Shown: one piece after another, positions 15,784 to 23,611 of the stretch
Numbering within the stretch: position 1 is the stretch's first letter
Layout: every line of letters starts with the position of its first letter
Assembly (NCBI GenBank): GCA_946531435.1
Contig: CAMNAO010000001.1
Coordinates: forward strand, 1-64,000
Length of the DNA: 64,000 bases
Source of the DNA: an uncultured Clostridia bacterium
GTDB lineage: Bacteria > Bacillota > Clostridia > Oscillospirales > Oscillospiraceae
Direction: 5' to 3'
Notes under the pieces: model-generated
Databases searched by the model: none
What the model saw: the letters and a program-made list of their open reading frames with translations, nothing else
What the model was told of the DNA's origin: nothing
Translations under genes and position numbers: made by a program

Positions 15784-16869
15784 ATGAACCGTAAGATCAA
15801 CATCGCCCTCTGCGGGCTGCGGGGACACCTGGACAAGTTCGGAAGACTCATCAACAGCTATCCAGAGAGTCAGGCCGTGGCTGTCTGGGATCCTGATTAT
15901 GAGGCCGCCAAAAAAGCGGCCGAGGAGGTCGGCGGCTGCGAGATCTATACCGATTTCGACGAGCTTATGAAAATGCCCGACCTGGACGCCGTGGTCATCA
16001 CCTATCACAACATCTGGCATAAGGAGCTTGTTTTAAAGGCCGCGAAAGCGGGCAAGCATATCTTCCTGGAAAAGCCGCTCTGCATTGAGCTCCAGGACGC
16101 CTACGAGATGCGGGACGCGGTGGAGGCCGCCGGCGTCAAGTTCTTTCTGACGGACCCCTTCGTCAACAGCTCCACCATCTTTATGAAGGATTTTATTGAG
16201 AGCGGGAAGCTGGGAAAGCTGCTGACCGTCCGGGTACGGTTCAGCAACAACGGAAACGTTTTCCGCAGCCGTTCTGAGGACCACATCCGTACCGAGGTTG
16301 CCAGAATGGGGGGCGGCATGATGTCCGATACCGGCGGGCACCCTCTGCACATGGTTCATTACCTTCTTGGCAAGCCCAGCCGCATTCATGCCCGCTTTTC
16401 CTACCTCAACGATTTCAACAAGTCCGTCGGCAACGAGGAATACATTGCCATGCTGATGGAGTATCCCAACGACGTCACCGCCATTGTGGAAAGCGGAATG
16501 ATCTCCCCGGGTTACACCAGCGGCGTAGAAATCAACGGCACTCTGGGCACCATTATGGAAGCCGGTACCGGCGACCGGGCCTCTGCGGTGCGCTATCGCC
16601 TGACCAACCTGGATCCCGCGAACAAGGGCTTCCGAACCAAGGATCTCAGCGAGTGGGTAGACGTTCAGCCCGATGAGCTGCCTCCCGCTCCCGATGACCA
16701 CATTCGTTACTTTGTCAAAATGGTCGCCTACGACCTCCCCAACGACGGCGTAGGCGTGGACCCCGCCAGCACCCACGGCATGAGTCTCAAAAGCGCCGTG
16801 GAGCTCATGGAGATGCGGGAGGCCATTTATGAGGCCGCCAAAACAGGCAACGGCATCTTTGTCAAGTAA
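15784..16869 (+). CDS. Gfo/Idh/MocA-family oxidoreductase
   Basis: 361 residues. An N-terminal Rossmann domain (ALCGLRGHL near the start, then DPDYEAAKKAAEE) binds NAD(P). The conserved EKPLC motif supplies the family's lysine, and GGGMMSDTGGHPLHMVHYLLG matches the helix bearing the catalytic Asp/His pair. The family oxidises or reduces sugars, inositols and related compounds; the substrate here is unknown. It stands alone between its promoter and a very strong terminator. Confidence 0.9.
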   Translation: MNRKINIALCGLRGHLDKFGRLINSYPESQAVAVWDPDYEAAKKAAEEVGGCEIYTDFDELMKMPDLDAVVITYHNIWHKELVLKAAKAGKHIFLEKPLCIELQDAYEMRDAVEAAGVKFFLTDPFVNSSTIFMKDFIESGKLGKLLTVRVRFSNNGNVFRSRSEDHIRTEVARMGGGMMSDTGGHPLHMVHYLLGKPSRIHARFSYLNDFNKSVGNEEYIAMLMEYPNDVTAIVESGMISPGYTSGVEINGTLGTIMEAGTGDRASAVRYRLTNLDPANKGFRTKDLSEWVDVQPDELPPAPDDHIRYFVKMVAYDLPNDGVGVDPASTHGMSLKSAVELMEMREAIYEAAKTGNGIFVK

Positions 16870-16882
16870 AACTCCATTCCCT

Positions 16883-16923
16883 GATAAAAAGTCCGGGCGG
16901 TTTTCCCGCCCGGACTTTTTATC
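16883..16923 (+). terminator. Terminator after the Gfo/Idh/MocA gene
   Basis: Perfect 18-bp arms (16883-16900 and 16906-16923) with a TTTTC loop, and a T run inside the descending arm. Confidence 0.93.
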
Positions 16924-16933
16924 GTGCATTGCC

Positions 16934-16962
16934 TTGCTTTTTCCGGGATCCTCCGCTATAAT
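16934..16962 (+). promoter_or_regulatory. Sigma-A promoter of the aminotransferase gene
   Basis: TTGCTT (16934-16939), 17 nt, TATAAT (16957-16962). Confidence 0.82.
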
Positions 16963-17020
16963 GTAGGGTAATCGTTTTGCTTATCTCCGGTTTCACCGGT
17001 TTGCTTTGGGAGGGATTCCT

Positions 17021-18235
17021 ATGCGTTTCTTTGAAAAATCTCACAAGTTGGATAACGTCTGCTATGACATCCGCGGCCCTGTCATGGATGAGGCCAATCG
17101 GATGGAGGCCAACGGCACCGATATCATCAAGCTGAACATCGGCAATCCCGCCCCCTTCGGTCTGAAGGCGCCGGACGAGATTGTTGTTGATATGATCTAC
17201 AACCTGCGGGCCTCCGAGGGCTATTCCAACTCCAAGGGGCTCTTCTCCGCCCGCAAGGCCATCATGCAGTACTGCCAGCTGAAGCACATTCCCAATGTGG
17301 GCATCGAGGATATCTACACCGGCAACGGCGTCAGCGAGCTCATTACCATGAGCATGCAGGGCCTTCTGGACAATGGGGATGAGATCCTGGTCCCCATGCC
17401 GGACTACCCCCTTTGGACCGCCTCCGTCACCCTGGCGGGCGGCAACGCCGTTCACTACCGCTGTGACGAGGCCAGCCACTGGGAGCCGGATCTGGAGGAT
17501 ATTCGCAGCAAGGTCACAAGCAAGACCAAGGGCATTGTTGTCATCAATCCCAATAACCCCACCGGCGTACTCTATTCCACAGAGGTTTTGAAGGGCATTG
17601 TGGAGATCGCGAGAGAAAACGACCTCATCCTCTTTGCCGATGAGATCTATGACCGCCTTGTCATGGATGGCAAAGAGCATGTGGCACTGGCCTCTCTGGC
17701 GCCGGATCTTCTGACCCTCAGCTTCAACGGTCTTTCCAAGTCCCACCGGGTGGCGGGCTATCGGGTAGGCTGGCTCTGCCTCGCCGGCGACAAAAGCCGT
17801 GCCAAGGGCTACATTGAGGGACTGAATCTCTTAAGCACCATGCGCCTCTGCTCCAATGTTCCCGCCCAGAGCATCGTACAGACCGCCCTCGGCGGCTATC
17901 AGAGCATGAATGAGCTGCTGGTCCCCGGCGGACGGGTCTATCAGCAGAGAGAATTCATCTACAAGGCGCTGAACGAAATCCCCGGTGTTACCGCAGTCAA
18001 GCCCGACGCCGCCTTCTACATCTTCCCCAGGCTGGATCCCGAAATGTATCCCATCCAGAACGATGAGGACTTTGCTCTGGGCCTTCTGCGTGAAAAGAAG
18101 GTTCTGGTCACCCAGGGCACCGGGTTCCACTGGGATACGCCCGACCACTTCCGCATTGTCTTCCTCCCCCGTGTTGAGGTTTTGGAGGAGGCTGTCGGCA
18201 GGATCGCCGAGTACCTCAAGGAAATCCGCCGCTGA
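17021..18235 (+). CDS. AlaA-like PLP-dependent aminotransferase
   Basis: 404 residues, fold-type I aminotransferase resembling the glutamate-pyruvate enzyme AlaA/YfbQ. NIGNPAPFGLKAPDEI near the N-terminus, NPNNPTGVLYS, and DEIYDRLVMDG carry substrate and cofactor contacts. Lys240 in FNGLSKSHRVAGYRVGW is the expected Schiff-base residue. It would interconvert pyruvate/alanine with glutamate/2-oxoglutarate; the exact specificity is inferred. ATG 17021 with GGGAGGG 6 nt upstream is preferred to the in-frame start at 17006. Single gene with its own promoter. Confidence 0.9.
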   Translation: MRFFEKSHKLDNVCYDIRGPVMDEANRMEANGTDIIKLNIGNPAPFGLKAPDEIVVDMIYNLRASEGYSNSKGLFSARKAIMQYCQLKHIPNVGIEDIYTGNGVSELITMSMQGLLDNGDEILVPMPDYPLWTASVTLAGGNAVHYRCDEASHWEPDLEDIRSKVTSKTKGIVVINPNNPTGVLYSTEVLKGIVEIARENDLILFADEIYDRLVMDGKEHVALASLAPDLLTLSFNGLSKSHRVAGYRVGWLCLAGDKSRAKGYIEGLNLLSTMRLCSNVPAQSIVQTALGGYQSMNELLVPGGRVYQQREFIYKALNEIPGVTAVKPDAAFYIFPRLDPEMYPIQNDEDFALGLLREKKVLVTQGTGFHWDTPDHFRIVFLPRVEVLEEAVGRIAEYLKEIRR

Positions 18236-18417
18236 TCATCAATGCCCCGTGTTTTTGTGATGCTTCACCTCACAAAAAACGTCGCTTCGCTCCGCGAAAG
18301 CCTGCTTTAGCAGGCATTTCGCCAGGGCAGATTCAATTCGAGGCGGGCCTGGCCCCCTCGAGCTCCCCCGCTACTCTAATACTATTTCCCCTTGTACCGG
18401 GGGTTGTCTACAGTCTA
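18236..18417. repeat. Intergenic repeat remnant with an element-type end
   Basis: A gene-free stretch holding GCGAAA-gCCTGCT/AGCAGG-caTTTCGC and other short palindromes. On the minus strand AGACTGTAGACAA (18416-18404) equals the left end of the ~290-bp repeats at 21417 and 59181. As there, it abuts a terminator hairpin. The interior does not match the two full copies well. Confidence 0.45.
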
Positions 18418-18446
18418 AATCCCCGAGGTCGTTGACCTCGGGGATT
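18418..18446. terminator. Terminator hairpin downstream of lysC
   Basis: Arms AATCCCCGAGGTC (18418-18430) and GACCTCGGGGATT (18434-18446) with a 3-nt loop. The T tail on the minus strand is weak, perhaps because a repeat end sits there. Confidence 0.7.
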
Positions 18447-18466
18447 CTGTTCTCTACATTGTAGCG

Positions 18467-19783
18467 TTATTTGGCAAATTCGGCGTAGATGGCGCGGATG
18501 GCGTTCTCACGCTCCTTCTCCTCCACACCGATGATGATATTCAGCTCACTGGAGCCCTGATCGATCATACGGATGTTGATGCCCGCCTCAGCCACAGCGG
18601 TGAGAGCGCGGGCAGCGATGCCCTTGCGGCGAACCATGCCCCGTCCCACCACGGCAATCATGGCCATGTTATCCTCAAAGTAGATCACGTCCGGCTGTAC
18701 CGTATGGCAGATCTCGTTCATCACCTGATTACGGCAGGGGTCCAGATCGATGGTAGATACAACGATGGACATGGTGTCCACGCCGGAGGGCATGTATTCA
18801 TAGGAGATGCCGTGCTCCTCCAGCACAGAGAGCACACGGCGGCCAAAGCCGATCTCGGAGTTCATCATCGCCTTCTCAATGGTGATGGTGGAGAAACCGC
18901 TGCGTCCGGCGATACCGGTGATCTCTCCCTGGTCCTTCTCCTCCTCCACCGCCGGAACGATCATGGTACCGGGATCCTCAGGGCGGTTGGTGTTGCGGAT
19001 GTTGATGGGGATGCCGCATTTTCGCACGGGGAAAACCGCGTCCTCATGCATGACGGTGGCGCCCATATAGGCAAGCTCCCGCAGTTCCTTATAGGTAATG
19101 AGAGCGATGGTCCTGGGATCGGCAACCACCCTGGGATCCGCCATCAGCATACCGGATACATCGGTCCAGTTTTCATAGACCGCAGCGGAGAGGGCGCGGG
19201 CCAGGATGGAGCCCGTAATATCGGAGCCGCCCCGGGAGAAGGTGTGGACCGTCCCCCACTCGTCGGCGCCGTAGAAGCCGGGCACCACCGCCCGTTTGAC
19301 CCGGCGCAGAGCGGCAAAAACAGCGCGGTTGGTGATTTCCCAATCAAAGGTGCCGTCGGAATTGAAGCAGATGAAATCTGCCGCGTCCACAAACTCAAAC
19401 CCGAGGTAACAGGCAATCACGCGGGCGCTGAGATACTCGCCCCGGCTCGCCATATAGTCCCGCTGGGGCTTGGAACGCAGATGGGCGCGGATGGTCTGGA
19501 ATTCGGCATCCAGATCCAGCTTCGCACCGAGGCCCTCCACGATCTCATCATAACGGCTGCGGATCTCGGCAAGAATGGGCTCAAACTCCCGGCCCTCGGC
19601 GGCAGCCTCATAGCAGGCATACAGCAGATCGGTGACCTTGGTATCACCGGAAAACCGTTTCCCTGGGGCCGACACCACCACATATTTTCTGCGGGGGTCG
19701 GAACGAACGATGGCCTCCGCCTTTTTGATCATCTCCGCATTGGCCAGAGAACTGCCCCCGAATTTTACCACTTTAAAATCCAT
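18467..19783 (-). CDS. lysC: Aspartokinase
   Basis: 438 residues. Phosphorylates aspartate in the first step to lysine/diaminopimelate, threonine and methionine. N-terminal VKFGGSSLANAEMI (ATP/aspartate lysine), FSRGGSDITGSILA for substrate binding, and two C-terminal ACT domains (from about residue 300, with ITIEKAMMNSE and IDQGSSELNIIIGV) for feedback control. The length and architecture match monofunctional class-III-like aspartokinases. No lysine riboswitch is visible in the 200 bp upstream. The gene is single, opposite the sigma-factor gene. Confidence 0.95.
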   Translation of the reverse strand: MDFKVVKFGGSSLANAEMIKKAEAIVRSDPRRKYVVVSAPGKRFSGDTKVTDLLYACYEAAAEGREFEPILAEIRSRYDEIVEGLGAKLDLDAEFQTIRAHLRSKPQRDYMASRGEYLSARVIACYLGFEFVDAADFICFNSDGTFDWEITNRAVFAALRRVKRAVVPGFYGADEWGTVHTFSRGGSDITGSILARALSAAVYENWTDVSGMLMADPRVVADPRTIALITYKELRELAYMGATVMHEDAVFPVRKCGIPINIRNTNRPEDPGTMIVPAVEEEKDQGEITGIAGRSGFSTITIEKAMMNSEIGFGRRVLSVLEEHGISYEYMPSGVDTMSIVVSTIDLDPCRNQVMNEICHTVQPDVIYFEDNMAMIAVVGRGMVRRKGIAARALTAVAEAGINIRMIDQGSSELNIIIGVEEKERENAIRAIYAEFAK

Positions 19784-19998
19784 AACTCTATCCCCACAAA
19801 TGTAAGGTTTTTACTTTCCCTTTGAATTCACATCATGTTAACATATTCCCGGGCACGATTCAAGTCCTGTTTTATTTGAAAAGCAGCGTCCGTTTTCCCC
19901 TTTATTACAGCGAATCGACAGATTTTTACGGAATTGATCAAGATCGGGCGACGTTTTCCATTTCATCAGCGTTTTATGAACAGAAGGAGGTGATAGCC

Positions 19999-20493
19999 TT
20001 GGGCGAACAGATAGAGCGTGAGGACGACCTACTGCGGGCGTGCTTTGAACGGAACTATCGTACCTTGTACCGGATCTGCTATGTCTATCTGAAAAACGGA
20101 TACGACGCCGAGGACGCAGCGGCAGAAGCCTTTATAAGGCTCATACAGAAGAAGCCGCGGTTTTCTTCCCCGGAGCAGGAGAGTGCATGGCTCATTCGGA
20201 CATCGATCAATCTCTGTCTGGATGAGCTGCGCAGGAGGAAACGCAGGCCGGATAGTCTGGAACAGATCGGCGAGCCGGCAGGTGAACCCGAACTACAGCC
20301 CAATGAAGTTTTGCAGGCCGTCATGGAGCTGCCGGAGAAATACCGGGTATTGGTCTATCTGCACTACTACGAGGGCTATACGGCGGCAGAACTGGCGAGG
20401 GCATTGAAAAAGCCTGCCTCCACCCTGCGAAATCAACTGATGGACGCCAGGCAATTACTGAAAAAGCGATTGGGAGATGAGCTTGATGAATAA
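19999..20493 (+). CDS. ECF-type RNA polymerase sigma factor
   Basis: 164 residues. Region 2 is at the N-terminus (LYRICYVYLKNGYDAEDAAAE, with the DAED core contact) and region 4 at the C-terminus (LPEKYRVLVYLHYYEGYTAAELARAL, then a helix-turn-helix). TTG at 19999 is 8 nt after AAGGAGG and gives the expected length; the long upstream extension has no sigma homology. The next gene overlaps it by 8 nt and encodes a one-pass membrane protein, the normal partner arrangement for an ECF sigma and its anti-sigma factor. Confidence 0.88.
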   Translation: MGEQIEREDDLLRACFERNYRTLYRICYVYLKNGYDAEDAAAEAFIRLIQKKPRFSSPEQESAWLIRTSINLCLDELRRRKRRPDSLEQIGEPAGEPELQPNEVLQAVMELPEKYRVLVYLHYYEGYTAAELARALKKPASTLRNQLMDARQLLKKRLGDELDE

Positions 20494-21388
20494 AACATTC
20501 ACAGCAGCCTTTGACGGTATCGGACCGGGACCCGCAGCCCATCACAGAATGTGGGCAAAGCTTGCTGAGGGAAAGGCTGCGGCAAGATTGCAGGAAGAAG
20601 GAAGAAAACGGCAGGTTACCAGGTTGGTCATCAGCGTCGCGGCGGTTTGCATCGTCCTTCTGGGAATCAGCCTGGCAATGGCCCGCTATGATCGATGGAG
20701 GCATAGCATTCCGACGGGCTCCACAAGTCTGGGCACGGTAGAAGAAGCCGTTCCTTCCCTTGAAGGGCTCGAAGCCCCTACAGGAGGCGACGGATCCCTG
20801 CTGCCGGAGAACATCGCCCTCAGCGAAGCATCTGCAAAGGTCAGCGTCAAGTACACAACGAAAACGCAGGAGCCGGTAGCCACAAGTCTCGTCTGGTTCA
20901 GTGAGGAGGAGATGTTTTCCCATTGGAATATGGCTTTTTTCCGGGGGAAGGTGACAGATCTCAAGAATATTGAATTGGACTTCAACGGGGACAAGGCCTA
21001 CAGAGCGCTGGCAAGGGTACGGGTGGATCGGGTACTGAAGGGGGAGTTGGCAGAGGGAGACTATGTGACGATCCTTCTCCCCTGCCCTGTCAGTGAGAAG
21101 ATCTGGGTGGAGGACTGCGGTCTCGCCGCGAGCCTCAGGATCGGAGACGAGGCCGTCTTCACTCCCATTGTCTACGATAAGGCTTCGATGTGGGGGCAAA
21201 ACGGTGCCTGGCTCTCTTTGAAGGATCTTGCGCCTTATGGTCTTGCAGACGGCGCCAGGTGGGTCTTCCTCGCCACGGAGCAAGGGGTCCGTTATATGGA
21301 ATCGGCTTACCCCGGCTTTCACGGAGGTACTCTTGAGGACGCGGAAGCCTATGTTGCCGAAATGCTGGAAACAGCGAGCGCAGATTAG
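20486..21388 (+). CDS. Putative membrane anti-sigma factor / regulated sensor protein
   Basis: 300 residues. A cytoplasmic N-terminus of about 43 residues, one membrane segment (VTRLVISVAAVCIVLLGISL, about 44-63), then a ~235-residue extracytoplasmic domain with many acidic residues. No zinc HxxxCxxC motif, so it is not a classical ZAS anti-sigma factor; the role is inferred from overlap with the sigma gene. ATG 20486, 9 nt after GGGAG, is preferred to ATG 20477, which touches that site. The stop is followed by a hairpin interrupted by a repeat element. Confidence 0.7.
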   Translation: MNKTFTAAFDGIGPGPAAHHRMWAKLAEGKAAARLQEEGRKRQVTRLVISVAAVCIVLLGISLAMARYDRWRHSIPTGSTSLGTVEEAVPSLEGLEAPTGGDGSLLPENIALSEASAKVSVKYTTKTQEPVATSLVWFSEEEMFSHWNMAFFRGKVTDLKNIELDFNGDKAYRALARVRVDRVLKGELAEGDYVTILLPCPVSEKIWVEDCGLAASLRIGDEAVFTPIVYDKASMWGQNGAWLSLKDLAPYGLADGARWVFLATEQGVRYMESAYPGFHGGTLEDAEAYVAEMLETASAD

Positions 21389-21399
21389 CGTCAAAAACA

Positions 21400-21416
21400 A
21401 GGGGCAAAATGCCCCT
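21400..21416 (+). repeat. Left copy of a 17-bp direct repeat flanking the inserted element
   Basis: AGGGGCAAAATGCCCCT at 21400-21416 recurs exactly at 21708-21724. The sequence is itself the core of a hairpin whose outer arms (AAACA before the left copy, TGTTT after the right) are now separated. It looks like a terminator duplicated on insertion. Confidence 0.7.
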
Positions 21417-21707
21417 CAGACTGTAGACAAAGGCCTGTGGCCGGAATCCATACACCCAGGGGCCGGTGTTTCTTCAGAGTTTCACCTTACAAAAAATGCC
21501 GGATCCTGACGTAGGGGCGGCTATTAGCCGCCCGATAAACAAAGTGAACTATTAGAATCATTGCCAGTAACAAATACAATTCTTTTGCACATTTTTCGCA
21601 ATTGTCCGGATTCATGCACGGGCGGCTGATAGCCGCCCCTACGGTGTCTTGGGAAATACCTGCGTTTCCGCGTTTCTCCTCATCATCCGGGCTTTGTCTG
21701 CACGCTC
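21417..21707. mobile_element. ~290-bp non-coding repeat element, copy 1 (MITE-like)
   Basis: Closely similar over its length to 59181-59476. Its ends are imperfect inverted repeats: TGTAGACAAAG at the left and, reading inward on the minus strand from the right, TGCAGACAAAG. Inside, GTAGGGGCGGCTAT (from 21511) is answered by a 24-bp inverted partner at 21619-21642 with one mismatch. It contains no credible reading frame. It is bounded by a 17-bp exact direct repeat (21400-21416 and 21708-21724). No transposase is encoded here. Confidence 0.75.
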
Positions 21708-21724
21708 AGGGGCAAAATGCCCCT
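21708..21724 (+). repeat. Right copy of the 17-bp direct repeat
   Basis: Identical to 21400-21416. It completes the presumed target duplication around the element. Confidence 0.7.
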
Positions 21725-21746
21725 TGTTTCTGCTCAATGATATACA

Positions 21747-21771
21747 AGGGGAGGGGCAAAGCCCCTCCCCT
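21747..21771. terminator. Hairpin downstream of the mreB-like gene
   Basis: Perfect 11-bp arms AGGGGAGGGGC and GCCCCTCCCCT with an AAA loop. Plausible terminator for the minus-strand gene and a backstop for the plus strand. Confidence 0.75.
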
Positions 21772-21796
21772 ACTTTTTCATACGATTAAAGCTTCT

Positions 21797-22825
21797 CTAT
21801 CCACGCAGTTCCCTGCGGCGGGAGAGGTTGATGACGCCGTCGTTCATGTCATTGAGCCACTCCAGGGATTTGTTGATCCCATAGGCCACACAGAGCTCCG
21901 CGTCGTCCGCAATGTGGGTGGTGATGCTGGTGCTCTGCTCAATGAGGCGGTCCATGCCCCAGAGCATGCTGCCGCCGCCGGTAAGAACGATGCCGTTCTC
22001 CGAAATATCGCTGACAAGCTCGGGAGGTGTATTCTCCAACACCCGATGGACGCCGTCCACGATCTGCTGGGTCACATCCCCGAAGGCCTCAATGATCTCA
22101 TTGGAGCTGATGGAAACCACCCGGGGCAGACCGGTCAGAAGGCAGCGGCCCTTGACCTCCACCACGGTGTTCTCCTTCCTGGGGAAGACGCTGCCGATGC
22201 TCTTCTTCAATTCCTCCGCCGTGGCGTCGCCGATGAGGACGTTGTCCTTGCGGCGGATGTACTTGATGATGGCGTCGTTAAAGGCGTTGCCGGCGCTGGT
22301 AAGGGAGGCGGCCTCCACCACGCCGGAGACGGAGATCACGGCGATATCGGTAGTACCGGCGCCCATATCCACAATAAGGTGCCCCTCCGGCCGGGAGATA
22401 TCGATCCCCGCGCCAAGGGCGGCAGCCACCGCGGATTCAATGAGATAGACCTTCCGGGCGCCGGCCTGAATAGCCGCGTCGATGACGGCCCGCTCCTCCA
22501 CCTCACTGATGCCGGAGGAGACCGAAAGCAGCAGGCGGGGCTTGAACAGGGTAAAGGTGCCCGTCTTTTTGATAAGCTCCTCAATGAGGCGCTCTGTCAT
22601 GTCATAGTCAAAGATGACGCCGTCATGGATGGGACGGATGGCCGCCACATTGCCGGGAGTCCGTCCCAGCATGCGCTCCGCCGCCAGACCCACCTTCATG
22701 AGGCGGCCCGTAGTCTTTTCCATGGCAACAACCGAAGGCTCACGGGCGATGATACCGCGCCCGCGCACCGATAAAATCACAGAGGACGTACCGAGATCGA
22801 TACCGATATCCCGTCCTAAAACCAT
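21797..22825 (-). CDS. Rod-shape protein MreB/Mbl-like actin homologue
   Basis: 342 residues. Bacterial actin that forms membrane-associated filaments guiding lateral wall synthesis. Phosphate-1 loop IGIDLGTSS near the N-terminus, phosphate-2 VDMGAGTTDIAV, and adenosine motif GIVLTGGGSMLWGMD. ATG at 22825 lies 7 nt after GGAGG; the ATG two codons upstream touches that site. mreC/mreD are not adjacent, so this may be an Mbl/MreBH-type paralogue; MreB versus Mbl cannot be settled by eye. It has its own promoter. Confidence 0.92.
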   Translation of the reverse strand: MVLGRDIGIDLGTSSVILSVRGRGIIAREPSVVAMEKTTGRLMKVGLAAERMLGRTPGNVAAIRPIHDGVIFDYDMTERLIEELIKKTGTFTLFKPRLLLSVSSGISEVEERAVIDAAIQAGARKVYLIESAVAAALGAGIDISRPEGHLIVDMGAGTTDIAVISVSGVVEAASLTSAGNAFNDAIIKYIRRKDNVLIGDATAEELKKSIGSVFPRKENTVVEVKGRCLLTGLPRVVSISSNEIIEAFGDVTQQIVDGVHRVLENTPPELVSDISENGIVLTGGGSMLWGMDRLIEQSTSITTHIADDAELCVAYGINKSLEWLNDMNDGVINLSRRRELRG

Positions 22826-22917
22826 GTTCATTCCTCCAACCCCATTGGGGGGTATCTTTTGCTGTTTTGTCTTGCCGAATGGGAGATGATCAGACGAATT
22901 TCCACATTCTAAAAGCC

Positions 22918-22946
22918 ATTATAGCAGATTTCGCCCATTCATCCAA
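22918..22946 (-). promoter_or_regulatory. Sigma-A promoter of the mreB-like gene
   Basis: Minus strand: TTGGAT (22946-22941), 17 nt, TATAAT (22923-22918), 92 nt before the start. Confidence 0.82.
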
Positions 22947-22962
22947 TAGTTTTCTGAAAACT

Positions 22963-23610
22963 TCAGGTCTTTTTTCCTCCGCCTCTGGCCAGGGCTGCAC
23001 AGAGCACCGATTCCGCGCCCGCCATCAGCAGCATCCGGGAACACTCGCCCAAGGTGGAGCCTGAGGTCACCACGTCGTCAATAAGCAGTACCCGCTCCCC
23101 ATGCAGAGAATGCAGTGCCCGGTATGCGCCCAGGGCGTTGGCCCTGCGCTCCGCCTCCCCCTGCAGGGAGGACTGGGCAGGGGTATTTCTGATCTTTTTC
23201 AGAAGGGGCACCGGTTTGATGCCAAGCTCCTCCCCCAGGGCTTTGGCCAGAAGCTCCGTCTGATCGTAGCCTCGTTTCCAGCGCCGCAGGGTGTTTACCG
23301 GCACCCAGGAGAGAAGGTCATACTCCCCCTCATATTCCTCCCGGATGACCGGGGCCATCAGTCTGGCATAGGTGATCCGGTATCCCCGCCTGCCGCCGAA
23401 TTTGAAACGATGAAAGCTCTTTCTCACTATGCCGCCGTATCGCAGCGGAGAGACACAGTCCTCAAAGAACTCCCCCTCGCTGTGGCGGTCCCCCTCCAGA
23501 TAGGGGCGCAGCTTTTCACGGCAGTCCGGGCAGATCTCCCCCGCCTTCAGACCGCTGAGGCGTCCGCAGAAAGCGCAGCGGGGTGGGAACAGCAGATCTC
23601 TCAGTCCCAT
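22963..23610 (-). CDS. comF: ComF-family phosphoribosyltransferase-like protein
   Basis: 215 residues. An N-terminal zinc-binding region (CAFCGRLSGL, then CPDC) is followed by a PRTase fold with the PRPP loop VLLIDDVVTSGSTLGECSR. ComF homologues are needed for uptake of transforming DNA in competent bacteria; the biochemical role is unclear. The start is 1 nt after the recD2 stop, so translation is probably coupled to the helicase. No comFA is present in the window. Confidence 0.9.
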   Translation of the reverse strand: MGLRDLLFPPRCAFCGRLSGLKAGEICPDCREKLRPYLEGDRHSEGEFFEDCVSPLRYGGIVRKSFHRFKFGGRRGYRITYARLMAPVIREEYEGEYDLLSWVPVNTLRRWKRGYDQTELLAKALGEELGIKPVPLLKKIRNTPAQSSLQGEAERRANALGAYRALHSLHGERVLLIDDVVTSGSTLGECSRMLLMAGAESVLCAALARGGGKKT

Positions 23611-23611
23611 C

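Noticed and set aside
19784..19998. Possible lysine riboswitch before lysC
   Set aside because: The leader is short and lacks recognisable lysine-riboswitch blocks or an attenuator hairpin.
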